Below are positions 8,453 to 15,562 of a stretch of DNA of 49,359 nt, in pieces (the stretch's first letter is position 1; each line of letters begins with the position of its first letter). Location: positions 1 through 49,359 of IMG/VR virus record IMGVR_UViG_3300037242_000102; one strand, given 5' to 3'. The notes below the pieces were generated by a model. It was not told the origin of the DNA. It made no database searches and saw nothing but the letters and a program-made list of their open reading frames with translations. This DNA is from a virus. The position numbers and the translations under genes are program-made.

Positions 8453-8839
8453 ATGCTACCGACATTAAAAGAATTTGCGGTGGGAGATAAGACATACCAT
8501 TGCACCGTGATTGACCTGCTCAAACAGGTTGACCTCATGCAAGCCCTGTCTCCCATTCTCCCGGTTCTCATTGAAGCGTTTGCCGGGATGGGAGAAGCAA
8601 AGAACAACGAGGAAGCGACCAAGTTTGCGCTTCCCGTTATGACGGCACTTCACACAATCCCGAACGAGCGACTGCATTTTATTATCGATGAGTGCATGTC
8701 AGTGTGCGAGCGCCTCAATGATAATAGTCAATGGTCCAAGATATGGGTTGCGAAGTCTCCGCAATTCATGGACATCAACCTTGGCGTAATGACGAAGATC
8801 GTCATCAATGTTCTGCGCGCCAACTTGATGGATTTTTAA
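8453..8839 (+). CDS. Tail assembly chaperone, short form
   Basis: 128 residues, mostly helical, located between the tube gene and the tape measure, where the G-type chaperone belongs. AGGGGTG precedes the ATG. Its last codons are GAT TTT TAA in a run of five T; a -1 slip there would continue into a frame that is open to 9078. Chaperones of this type bind the tape measure during tail assembly. Confidence 0.75.
   Translation: MLPTLKEFAVGDKTYHCTVIDLLKQVDLMQALSPILPVLIEAFAGMGEAKNNEEATKFALPVMTALHTIPNERLHFIIDECMSVCERLNDNSQWSKIWVAKSPQFMDINLGVMTKIVINVLRANLMDF
8833..8837 (+). promoter_or_regulatory. Candidate -1 ribosomal frameshift site
   Basis: A run of five T spans the last sense codon (TTT) and the first base of the TAA stop of the chaperone gene. 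A tRNA-Phe in the P site can re-pair with TTT after slipping back one base, which puts TTA in the next position and avoids the stop. It is not the textbook seven-base slippery site (six T would be needed), so slippage would be helped by the slow stop codon. Confidence 0.5.
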
Positions 8840-9078
8840 TACGCGTTCCCTTGAGATTTCAGAGTGTGGTGCCGTCCCTGAACTTCGTTGCAGTTGGCTT
8901 CCCAAACAAAATGCTCGACTGGCTCCTTCGACCGGTGGCGAAGGGGAAATGCACACTGAATGAACTTCGAGACGGCACGTACTCTTTATGTGATGTTGCG
9001 ATGATGAATGAGGTCATCGATATCGACATGGAAAATACCTACCGCGCTCACAAGGCCATGGAAGGGAACGCGAAATGA
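8836..9078 (+). CDS. Tail assembly chaperone, frameshift extension (GT-type)
   Basis: About 80 residues in the -1 frame with no credible start of its own: candidates such as TTG at 8851 lack a ribosome-binding site. It contains KMLDWLLRPVAKGKCTLNEL, then RDGTYSLCDVAMMNEVIDID, a pattern I associate with small proteins following tail chaperones in related phages. By analogy with lambda G/GT it is made as an extension of the upstream protein. It ends by ATGA overlap with the next small gene. Confidence 0.65.
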   Translation, partial: LIRVPLRFQSVVPSLNFVAVGFPNKMLDWLLRPVAKGKCTLNELRDGTYSLCDVAMMNEVIDIDMENTYRAHKAMEGNAK

Positions 9079-9206
9079 AGTGGCACACCCCGGTAATTGA
9101 AGTGGTGGCGGAAGGGGCCGCAAATGTAAAGAAGTTTTTGGGTGCCATGTACCAAAGAAAACAATATGCGACTCATAAAGAAACGATGCAAAAAAAAGGA
9201 GCGTGA
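9075..9206 (+). CDS. Small hypothetical protein
   Basis: 43 residues (MKWHTPVIEVVAEGAANVKK...), starting in an ATGA overlap with the frameshift extension. No family recognised. Its 3' part overlaps the start of the HNH gene in another frame, so its C-terminus may have been altered when the endonuclease gene arrived. Confidence 0.5.
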   Translation: MKWHTPVIEVVAEGAANVKKFLGAMYQRKQYATHKETMQKKGA

Positions 9207-9561
9207 AAGGGGGCGCAAAAGACGCGAAGAACATCCTTGGAAGGGGATTTTACGCCAGGTAAAATATCGTTCGTCGATCAAGGGTATCGACTTTGCGCTT
9301 ACCGAAGATCAAATGAATGCCATCACGCCAGACGTTTGCCCCGTTCTTGGCATGAAATTAGAATGGTCTAATGGCAAGGGGCCTTTGCAAGACGATTCAC
9401 CATCGATTGATCGTGTCAACCCACACGGCGGCTACACTATCGACAATGTTCAAGTAATATCTTGGCGAGCAAACCATCTGAAATCAGATGCCACACTCGA
9501 CGAGCTTGAAAAGATCACTTCTTACTACAGAGCGCATAAGGTTCTCGACAGCAACAAATAG
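9166..9561 (+). CDS. HNH homing-type endonuclease
   Basis: 131 residues from the ATG at 9166; a GTG at 9142 is also in frame, and neither has a strong ribosome-binding site. A very basic N-terminus (KKRCKKKERERGRKRR) precedes a helical segment and the HNH core: CPVLGMKLEW, then SPSIDRVNPHGGYTIDNVQVISWRANHLKSDAT. This matches the group of phage HNH proteins with SxDRxxPxxGY and N-V-xxxSxRAN. It separates tail chaperone and tape measure genes. Confidence 0.85.
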   Translation: MRLIKKRCKKKERERGRKRREEHPWKGILRQVKYRSSIKGIDFALTEDQMNAITPDVCPVLGMKLEWSNGKGPLQDDSPSIDRVNPHGGYTIDNVQVISWRANHLKSDATLDELEKITSYYRAHKVLDSNK

Positions 9562-9570
9562 GGGTGTACA

Positions 9571-9900
9571 GTGCGTGCGGTAAAACTTTCGAGGTTCCCG
9601 TGGGCGGCGGATACGAAACACTCGCCCGTCTACCCCAATCATGTGGACCCCAACCCATATGTTTCAACATATCAACAACCGATCTTCACGGCGGGGAGTT
9701 TCGAGCAGATTGCAGAAGGCTGCTTGAAGCGCACCCGCTGCGCGATCACACACGGCATCGAGAAAAGGAGTTCAAAACGATTGGTCTTCCCTTTCGTCTT
9801 TAGCGACATGACCCTGATGTTTATCATGTGGGCTCTAGGCCCGGTATGGTTCCTGTTGTTATGGGCCGTGGCCCACCTGTCATCGCATACGCCACTCTAA
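9571..9900 (+). CDS. Hypothetical membrane protein
   Basis: 109 residues from a GTG preceded by AGGGGTG (9560-9566). The first 80 residues are polar; the C-terminus has one strong membrane segment (LMFIMWALGPVWFLLLWAVA). No family recognised. It lies between an HNH gene and a terminator, just before the tape measure region. Confidence 0.55.
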   Translation: MRAVKLSRFPWAADTKHSPVYPNHVDPNPYVSTYQQPIFTAGSFEQIAEGCLKRTRCAITHGIEKRSSKRLVFPFVFSDMTLMFIMWALGPVWFLLLWAVAHLSSHTPL

Positions 9901-9927
9901 ACTTAACACAGACGCCGAGACTTAATA

Positions 9928-9957
9928 TAAGGCGACCTTTAAGGCCGCCTTAATTTT
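9928..9957 (+). terminator. Rho-independent terminator
   Basis: TAAGGCG (9928-9934) pairs with CGCCTTA (9946-9952), and ATTTTT follows. It ends the chaperone-endonuclease transcript before the tape measure gene. Confidence 0.75.
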
Positions 9958-9971
9958 TGAAGGGTGGTGTG

Positions 9972-10100
9972 ATGACTGTCACCGGTAAAATTCGAGGCTT
10001 ACTATGTCACCATTGCAACACCGCACTTGGGAATGCAAAAGACAGCGTCGGCGTGTTAAGTAAAATGATAGATTATTTGAAGGAGCACGCCAATGCCTGA
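9972..10100 (+). pseudogene. Endonuclease VII C-terminal relic
   Basis: A 42-residue frame, MTVTGKIRGLLCHHCNTALG then KDSVGVLSKMIDYLKEH. This matches the C-terminal end of the endonuclease VII family: the RGLLCxxCNxxLG zinc knuckle and the closing helix. The intact genes at 29330-29707 and 32139-32426 show the same motif. The first CxxC and the catalytic DHDH part are missing, so nuclease activity is unlikely. Its final codons contain the ribosome-binding site and start of the tape measure gene, so it may survive because of translational coupling. Confidence 0.65.
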
Positions 10101-12618
10101 AAGCTCAATCTTGACCGAGTTCCTCGTAGAAATTGGCTGGAACACGAACGAGCAGGCCCAAAAAAAATTCATCGGAGCCATTAGGGAAGGTTCGTTCGAG
10201 GCGGACTTGATGGCATCCGCCGTTGAAAAGGCGGCCGGATCGATTGTTCACTTTGCCCAAGAGATGCAGATTCATTTTGAAAATTTGTTTCTTCAAAGCA
10301 AAGAGCTTCATACATCTGCCAACAACATTGAGGCCTTCGGCAAAGGGTTTGAAATCGTTGGCGTCAAGATGGATACGGCGCGCGGCGGTCTTGAGTCATT
10401 TGCAACAGCAATTAGGAAACTCCCCGGCTACCTTACAGAGTTGCAAGAAAGGTTCAACATCGATCCAAAAGCGGACCGGGTAGAACAATATAAACGGCTC
10501 CTTGTAAAACTTCACGAGATGAAGTTTAGCGGTGACAAAAATCAGGTCGCGCTTGCAGAACGGTATCAGCAACAGTTTGGTATCCCCGAGCAACTTATAA
10601 CTCAGATCGACGAGGCCATTCCGAAGATTGAGGAACTGCAAAAGCAACTCAATTCCCTGTTCGGCCCCGAGCATGCAAAACATTTACACGAATTGGGGAC
10701 CGCCTTCAGAGATGCCAAAGATCAACTCGAGCATTTTGCTGATGCTGCTCTCGACGGGTCGTGGGGAGAGGCATTAACGAAAACCATCAAGGGCATCACT
10801 AAAGCGATGCAAGAGGAAAGCCCACATTGGAAGGAGAACCTTTCAAATTTGGGCAGCCGCATATATGATATATTCGGTCTTCTGGTCCCCGGTAAATATG
10901 GAGATCAAGCGCGAAAAGACTTCGATCAGGCCGACTTTAAAAAGATTGCCAAGCAGGTGGTCGGGAAACTCAGCGCTGCATTTGAGGCTATCGCTGGGGA
11001 AACACCAAACAGCTGGTTCCAAAATTGGATCGTGCCAAGCAACTGGGATGATACAATCAAGCCAAAGCTAAAACAAATAGCGGATGGTTTTAAAGCCCTG
11101 GTGTTAGACCCCATCAAAGGTGACATGACCGATCTGAAACAGAATTTCACACAACTTGGCAATTGGATCACTGACCATTGGGTGCCCACACTCCTCCAAG
11201 CCTGGAAACAGCTTGGCGAGGCGTGGACAAACCTTCTAAAGCTCTTCGGCTTTGGCGCTTCCGCTGCAACCACCTCTGGCGGCATGGGCGGCGGCTCGGG
11301 CGGCGGCGCAGGCGGCGGCGCAGGCGGCGGCGCAGGCGGCGGCGCAGGCGGCGGCCACGGCGGCGCAGGCGGCGGCCACGGCGGCGCAGGCGGTCAAGGA
11401 AGCGGCGACGGCCAGCCGGGCGGCTGGTGGACCAAAGACAGGATCGACCACGCCGAAGACTATCTGCAAAAGAATGGCGGACTATCCGAGGCAGGTGCGA
11501 AGGCTCTCGTTGCACGATGGTCCGGCGTTGAGTCCGGCGCCGGTCCAGGCTCACAGAACGCGCGCCATTTTGGTATCGCGCAAATGGAGCAAAGCCGTCT
11601 TGATGCCTCGGGCCTCAAATGGGGCGACACCGACATCGACCATCAGCTCGCCGCAGTTGTCAAAGACTTGAACGCACCCGATCAAAAGACCGCTCTCGAA
11701 ACTTTGAAAGCGGCCAAGGATGCACGCTCAGCCGCGATCGGTGCCGCACAATATGAGCGCGGCGAAGGTTATCACGGCAACAACCCCGGCGCCGGTGACA
11801 TGTGGGTTGATAAAACCCTCAAAGCGATGAAATGGAACGACGTTATGAGACGGGGCGTCCCCGGTGCAACAGGCGGCGGCAAGCTCTCCATCGCCAAAGG
11901 TAAAGAGGGTGAGTGGGCCGGAGTTGATCCGAACCTACGCGCCGTCTATGAGGCGGCGGCCAAACATCTGCCCGAAGGTTGGCAAGCTCGCGTTACATCG
12001 GGTTACAGCTCGACGCATGGCGACCCCGGTTCTATGCATCGCCAGCACAAGGCCGTTGATGTTGAACTTGTTGGGCCGAATGGTGCCGTGCGTAATCGTG
12101 GGCAAGATACCACGGGCATGTACGAAACCTTCGATCGCCACCTCGAAGGCGAAAGCGAAGCGCGCTTTGGTCGCCACATGGGGTTCGGTATCAACTTCCC
12201 AACACACAACGGCGAGCCCGATCTTATGCATGGTGATTGGGGAAGGCCTGGACGCGGACACCTTGGGCCACATATCACACCGGTGCCCGGCGAAGCGTAT
12301 GGCGATCAATACGACACCCAACGGGAAAAATACAAGGAGTTGAACAAGGGGCTGCGGCGTCCGCATCAAGACCACAAATGGAATGATCTATCTGGGAAGC
12401 ATGCCGGTGGTTATGGTGGCAGCAACGTTGACCCACACGCATTTGCGGCGAACATCACGAATAACGGCGGCGGCGACACCAACAACACACACAACCAACA
12501 TGTGACGATCCACGTGAATGGTGCAGAAGACGCACATAAAGTTGCTCAGCTTGTACACCATGAAATCCAAACAGCACATGCTAGAGCCGTGCGCAACATG
12601 ATTGGGAATGTTGCTTAA
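10093..12618 (+). CDS. Tape measure protein with tail-lysozyme and peptidase domains
   Basis: 841 residues; ATG 7 bases after AAGGAG (10080-10085). Residues 1-395 are helical and coiled-coil-like, as in tape measure proteins. Residues 396-437 form a Gly/Ala/His linker. Residues 445-560 (GLSEAGAKALVARWSGVESG, ARHFGIAQMEQSRL) resemble the phage tail lysozyme domain. Residues 610-735 look like an M15-type zinc peptidase (VTSGYSSTHG, MHRQHKAVDVELV, PDLMHGDWG), with His, Asp and His as expected ligands. It would set tail length and open the cell wall at entry. Confidence 0.8.
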   Translation: MPESSILTEFLVEIGWNTNEQAQKKFIGAIREGSFEADLMASAVEKAAGSIVHFAQEMQIHFENLFLQSKELHTSANNIEAFGKGFEIVGVKMDTARGGLESFATAIRKLPGYLTELQERFNIDPKADRVEQYKRLLVKLHEMKFSGDKNQVALAERYQQQFGIPEQLITQIDEAIPKIEELQKQLNSLFGPEHAKHLHELGTAFRDAKDQLEHFADAALDGSWGEALTKTIKGITKAMQEESPHWKENLSNLGSRIYDIFGLLVPGKYGDQARKDFDQADFKKIAKQVVGKLSAAFEAIAGETPNSWFQNWIVPSNWDDTIKPKLKQIADGFKALVLDPIKGDMTDLKQNFTQLGNWITDHWVPTLLQAWKQLGEAWTNLLKLFGFGASAATTSGGMGGGSGGGAGGGAGGGAGGGAGGGHGGAGGGHGGAGGQGSGDGQPGGWWTKDRIDHAEDYLQKNGGLSEAGAKALVARWSGVESGAGPGSQNARHFGIAQMEQSRLDASGLKWGDTDIDHQLAAVVKDLNAPDQKTALETLKAAKDARSAAIGAAQYERGEGYHGNNPGAGDMWVDKTLKAMKWNDVMRRGVPGATGGGKLSIAKGKEGEWAGVDPNLRAVYEAAAKHLPEGWQARVTSGYSSTHGDPGSMHRQHKAVDVELVGPNGAVRNRGQDTTGMYETFDRHLEGESEARFGRHMGFGINFPTHNGEPDLMHGDWGRPGRGHLGPHITPVPGEAYGDQYDTQREKYKELNKGLRRPHQDHKWNDLSGKHAGGYGGSNVDPHAFAANITNNGGGDTNNTHNQHVTIHVNGAEDAHKVAQLVHHEIQTAHARAVRNMIGNVA
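11281..11403 (+). repeat. GGC-rich tandem repeat coding a Gly linker
   Basis: Four tandem copies of the 12-base unit GGCGGCGGCGCA, followed by two copies of a longer GGC/CAC variant. They encode (GGGA)n and (GGHGGAG)n. The unit length is a multiple of three, so slippage would change linker length without breaking the frame. Confidence 0.85.
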
Positions 12619-12659
12619 ATTGCAAAAAAAATGATCAATCATCTAAAGGATCGTTCATA

Positions 12660-13328
12660 ATGGGCGCCGCAGTTTTCATCCAAGGAACGACATCGATCGG
12701 TTACATCATCCCCGACATTGTGTTGGAGAACATCGGAACCGATCGAACGGTCACCACACAGAACCCGATCGAAGTCGGGACGCCGAGTTGCGATCATGCG
12801 TATCGGCTTCCCGCTGAAATCCTAATGCGTGTCGGCTGGTCTAACGCCACCCACCAACAAGATGGTTATGTGCAACAGGTGTATGGTGCCCTGATCGCAC
12901 TAAAAAACTCGTATCAACTTATTGAGGTGATGACCGCTAAACGGTCATACTCCAACATGCTAATCGATAGTTGCATCCTACACGATGATGTGACGACACC
13001 CTTTGCCGCCATGTGCACCATCAGCTGCAAGGAAATCTTGATTACGTCCGGCAGCAACGCGGGCGGCGGTTCGGATAGCGGCACCGGCGACGGGAACAAT
13101 CCTGCCGCGGCACCGGCTGATCCCTCGCAAGCGGGCGCAGTAATCGACACATCAGCGGGCGCGGGCATCTCTCAGGGCATCGGTGACTACTCTGCCTCTC
13201 AATTCGGACAAGTCGGCGGTCTAACAAACACTTCTACCCCGGCGCTTGGAAGCGTACCAGGCAATGCGTTCACCGGGCAGTACGTTCCACAGGCTGGATA
13301 TCCAGCAAATGTTACAGGAGCATCTTAA
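12660..13328 (+). CDS. Dit-like baseplate/tail protein
   Basis: 222 residues; AAAGGAT precedes the ATG. Residues 1-125 match the Dit-like phage N-terminal domain: GYIIPDIVLENIGTDRTVTT, NPIEVGTPSCDHAYRLPAE, LMRVGWS, LIEVMTAKRSYSNMLI and a final CKEILIT strand. Residues 130-222 are Gly/Ala/Ser/Thr-rich and probably disordered. It would form part of the hub interface between tube and baseplate. It overlaps the next gene by TAATG. Confidence 0.75.
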   Translation: MGAAVFIQGTTSIGYIIPDIVLENIGTDRTVTTQNPIEVGTPSCDHAYRLPAEILMRVGWSNATHQQDGYVQQVYGALIALKNSYQLIEVMTAKRSYSNMLIDSCILHDDVTTPFAAMCTISCKEILITSGSNAGGGSDSGTGDGNNPAAAPADPSQAGAVIDTSAGAGISQGIGDYSASQFGQVGGLTNTSTPALGSVPGNAFTGQYVPQAGYPANVTGAS

Positions 13329-13540
13329 TGGCCAATCCATATACCGAAAAATTTAACGTCGAAGCACCTGCAGGCCGTGCTGGCGAAGGCACGTCCGGCG
13401 AGAAGGAAGGCATCAAGGGCATCGGCAACGCATCCGGCGCAAACGTCGAACCGAAAGAAAACGTGGCCAGCACCGATCGGTGCGCGACCGCAGAAAGTCT
13501 CGACTCAATAAAGGAATGGACACCGCTACATAGGCGCTAA
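13328..13540 (+). CDS. Small hydrophilic protein
   Basis: 70 residues, Gly- and Glu-rich, likely disordered; the start codon overlaps the previous stop (TAATG). No family recognised. The C-terminus AESLDSIKEWTPLHRR is the only hydrophobic patch. Confidence 0.6.
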   Translation: MANPYTEKFNVEAPAGRAGEGTSGEKEGIKGIGNASGANVEPKENVASTDRCATAESLDSIKEWTPLHRR

Positions 13541-13545
13541 CGCCC

Positions 13546-13725
13546 ATGCGCCAAAACCAGCGCCCTATCCCTCTCAATCTCGACAATGAAATCGCGCGAC
13601 TTGTACAACGGGTCGCGCGACTTTCAATAGACAGCCGTAAGCCCGAAGACTTCTATATCGAGCGAGGCGAAATCAGCCATAGGCTTGCGATGCTTTCAAG
13701 GATGGTGCCACATGCAAAAATTTAA
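13546..13725 (+). CDS. Small helical protein
   Basis: 59 residues, MRQNQRPIPLNLDNEIARL then VQRVARLSIDSRKPEDFY, ending in a second helix (EISHRLAMLSRM). It begins 5 bases after the preceding stop without a clear ribosome-binding site, so coupling is likely. Two amphipathic helices joined by a short loop are visible; the function is unknown. Its last codons overlap the start of the GIY-YIG gene. Confidence 0.55.
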   Translation: MRQNQRPIPLNLDNEIARLVQRVARLSIDSRKPEDFYIERGEISHRLAMLSRMVPHAKI

Positions 13726-14263
13726 TTGCGGTGTATATCAGATTGTGTCGCCATCCGATAAAATGTATATTGGAAGTAGTGTGGACATTACAAGGCGATT
13801 AAGAACTCATAAACGCACACTTCGAACGGGCACACATCATTGTGTAGCGCTACAACGCGCCTATGATAAATATGGTGAAGATGGTCTTCAATTTAAAACC
13901 TTGTTCGTGTGCGAACCTAAATATCGCATTGAGTATGAACAATTATGCCTCGATCGTTTTAGACAATGGCTTTATAATTCGTCGATGACTGCGGTAATCG
14001 GACCAACAACGGGACACAAATGTTCTATAGAGACACGCGCTAAAATGAGTGCTTCCCATAAAGGGTTGATACGCTCGCCCGAGCATTGCGCAAACATAAG
14101 TGCAGGCAGAAAGGGGATCAAAACGGGACCATTTTCTCCCGAAGCGCGCGCTAATATGAGCGCAGCTTCCAAAGGTAGAAAATTTTCTGCCGAAACTCGT
14201 GCCAAAATTAGTGCTTCGGAAAAATTATCGAAAGCTCGGGGAGGTCGATGTGCAGAAATTTGA
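13712..14263 (+). CDS. GIY-YIG homing-type endonuclease with NUMOD3 repeats
   Basis: 183 residues from the ATG at 13712, 9 bases after AAGGA. GIY-YIG core at the N-terminus: CGVYQIVSPSDKMYIGSS, then DITRRLRTHKRTL (Arg of the catalytic helix) and a later Glu region. Residues 105-180 contain repeated DNA-binding NUMOD3-type units (SIETRAKMSASHKG, SPEHCANISAGRKG, SPEARANMSAASKG, SAETRAKISASEK). Its base composition is more AT-rich than its neighbours, suggesting separate transfer. Its end overlaps the plug gene by 14 bases. Confidence 0.9.
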   Translation: MQKFNCGVYQIVSPSDKMYIGSSVDITRRLRTHKRTLRTGTHHCVALQRAYDKYGEDGLQFKTLFVCEPKYRIEYEQLCLDRFRQWLYNSSMTAVIGPTTGHKCSIETRAKMSASHKGLIRSPEHCANISAGRKGIKTGPFSPEARANMSAASKGRKFSAETRAKISASEKLSKARGGRCAEI

Positions 14264-14576
14264 AATCCCGTTATCCTCCCAAAACCAGCAATTCATGTTC
14301 GACCTGGGCGGAACCACCTATTGGCTCCGCTTCTTGTACAATCAGGTCCAAGATGATCGGTCATGCTGGTTGCTCGACATCAGCGACGTTGACAAGAACC
14401 CGATCGTAACCGGCCTCCAACTCGTGACCGGCGTGGACCTGCTTGGGCAGTTCAAGTACCTCAATTTCAACGTCATCCTCTATTGCTGGTCTGACGGTGC
14501 CAATCCGTATGCCACGCCGACGTTCGATAATCTCGGTTCCGCGTCGCACGTCTATTACGAGGTGTTGAACTCATGA
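14250..14576 (+). CDS. Baseplate plug protein (Pam3 gp18/DUF6983-like)
   Basis: 108 residues from the GTG at 14250, preceded by GGGGAGG (14238-14244). The pattern matches the plug family: QQFMFDLGGTTYWLRFLYN, WLLDISDVDKNPIVTGLQLV, TGVDLLGQF, and a final PTFDNLGSASHVYYEV. The product plugs the tail tube end at the baseplate. It overlaps the hub gene by ATGA. Confidence 0.8.
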   Translation: MQKFEIPLSSQNQQFMFDLGGTTYWLRFLYNQVQDDRSCWLLDISDVDKNPIVTGLQLVTGVDLLGQFKYLNFNVILYCWSDGANPYATPTFDNLGSASHVYYEVLNS

Positions 14577-15562
14577 GCCAACATTGGATGCGCACGTGGT
14601 CGATGCAAATCGGCGACATTCAAATGGACCCTGAACTTCGTATAAAGTTTCATTCAACCTCACTGGTGCATGACAACCCTGCGGTTTTGGTTGCAACGAT
14701 TTTAAATGTGGAGCGCAGCAAAGCCGCATCCGTCAAGAAGCAAATGAATAAGGTGGTTACCCTCAATGCCGGTTATCAGGACAACTGCGGTTTGATTTTT
14801 AAGGGTGAGGTCTACGGGGTTCAAACACTTGGGCGCGAGACACCGGTGGACACCTATGTGCGTATCGAGGCGCAGAATAGCGACGAAAACTATAACCACG
14901 CCTACACGAGTGCAACCCTCAAAGCCGGATCAACCGGCAAGGATGTGCTTGACACCCTCATGAAATCCTACAAGGGTGTCAACATCGGAAGCATTCCTAC
15001 CCAACTTTTACAGCAGCTGAAATATCCACGTTCGCGGATGCTCTATGGTCCCACAAGTATGCTGTTACGCGAGCTATCGCGCAGCGTCGGCGCCACTCAC
15101 TACATCGACCAGTTTATGCAACTGAATATGCGGACCATAGATGGCAAACCGAATAGCGGGTCCGCCGACAGCGGCGTTCGCGATCTCAATTCAAACAACG
15201 GGCTTCTCGGGATGCCGGTGCAAACCGAGCTGGGTGTGATTGCCCGCTGCAACATGGACCCGTCGTGGCGCATCGGCGACAACGTGCACATCGACCAAAG
15301 CCTGATACGCGAGGCGGTTCCTCTGACACCTACTCCTCGCGGTAGCATCAATCCAAGTCAAACTGTCGTAATGCCACCTACATCAGCGGATGGAAACTAT
15401 ACCATTATTGCCATTGCCAACGACGGCGACAGCCGAGGCATGGGTATGGACTGGTGGACCGAGTTGACCTGCTACAATGCAAGTGCGGCACCAAGTCAGG
15501 GTCAAATGAGTCAATTCCCAGCTATTCCATCGCAGGGCGGTCAACAGAGTGGGTCACAATGA
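14573..15562 (+). CDS. Baseplate hub protein (gp27/Pam3 gp19-like)
   Basis: 329 residues. It contains beta-rich barrels with KVVTLNAGYQDNCGLIFKGEVYGV and TYVRIEAQNSDENYN, then a helical lysin-groove-like segment (TGKDVLDTLMKSYKG) as in late-control/gpD-like hub proteins, and a Gln/Ser-rich tail. It follows the plug gene and precedes the spike gene, each by ATGA overlap, the usual hub context. Confidence 0.75.
   Translation: MSQHWMRTWSMQIGDIQMDPELRIKFHSTSLVHDNPAVLVATILNVERSKAASVKKQMNKVVTLNAGYQDNCGLIFKGEVYGVQTLGRETPVDTYVRIEAQNSDENYNHAYTSATLKAGSTGKDVLDTLMKSYKGVNIGSIPTQLLQQLKYPRSRMLYGPTSMLLRELSRSVGATHYIDQFMQLNMRTIDGKPNSGSADSGVRDLNSNNGLLGMPVQTELGVIARCNMDPSWRIGDNVHIDQSLIREAVPLTPTPRGSINPSQTVVMPPTSADGNYTIIAIANDGDSRGMGMDWWTELTCYNASAAPSQGQMSQFPAIPSQGGQQSGSQ

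Noticed and set aside
11168-11554. Long Arg- or Ala-rich frames opposite and beside the Gly linker
   Set aside because: They are products of the GGC repeat read in other frames and carry no start signals.
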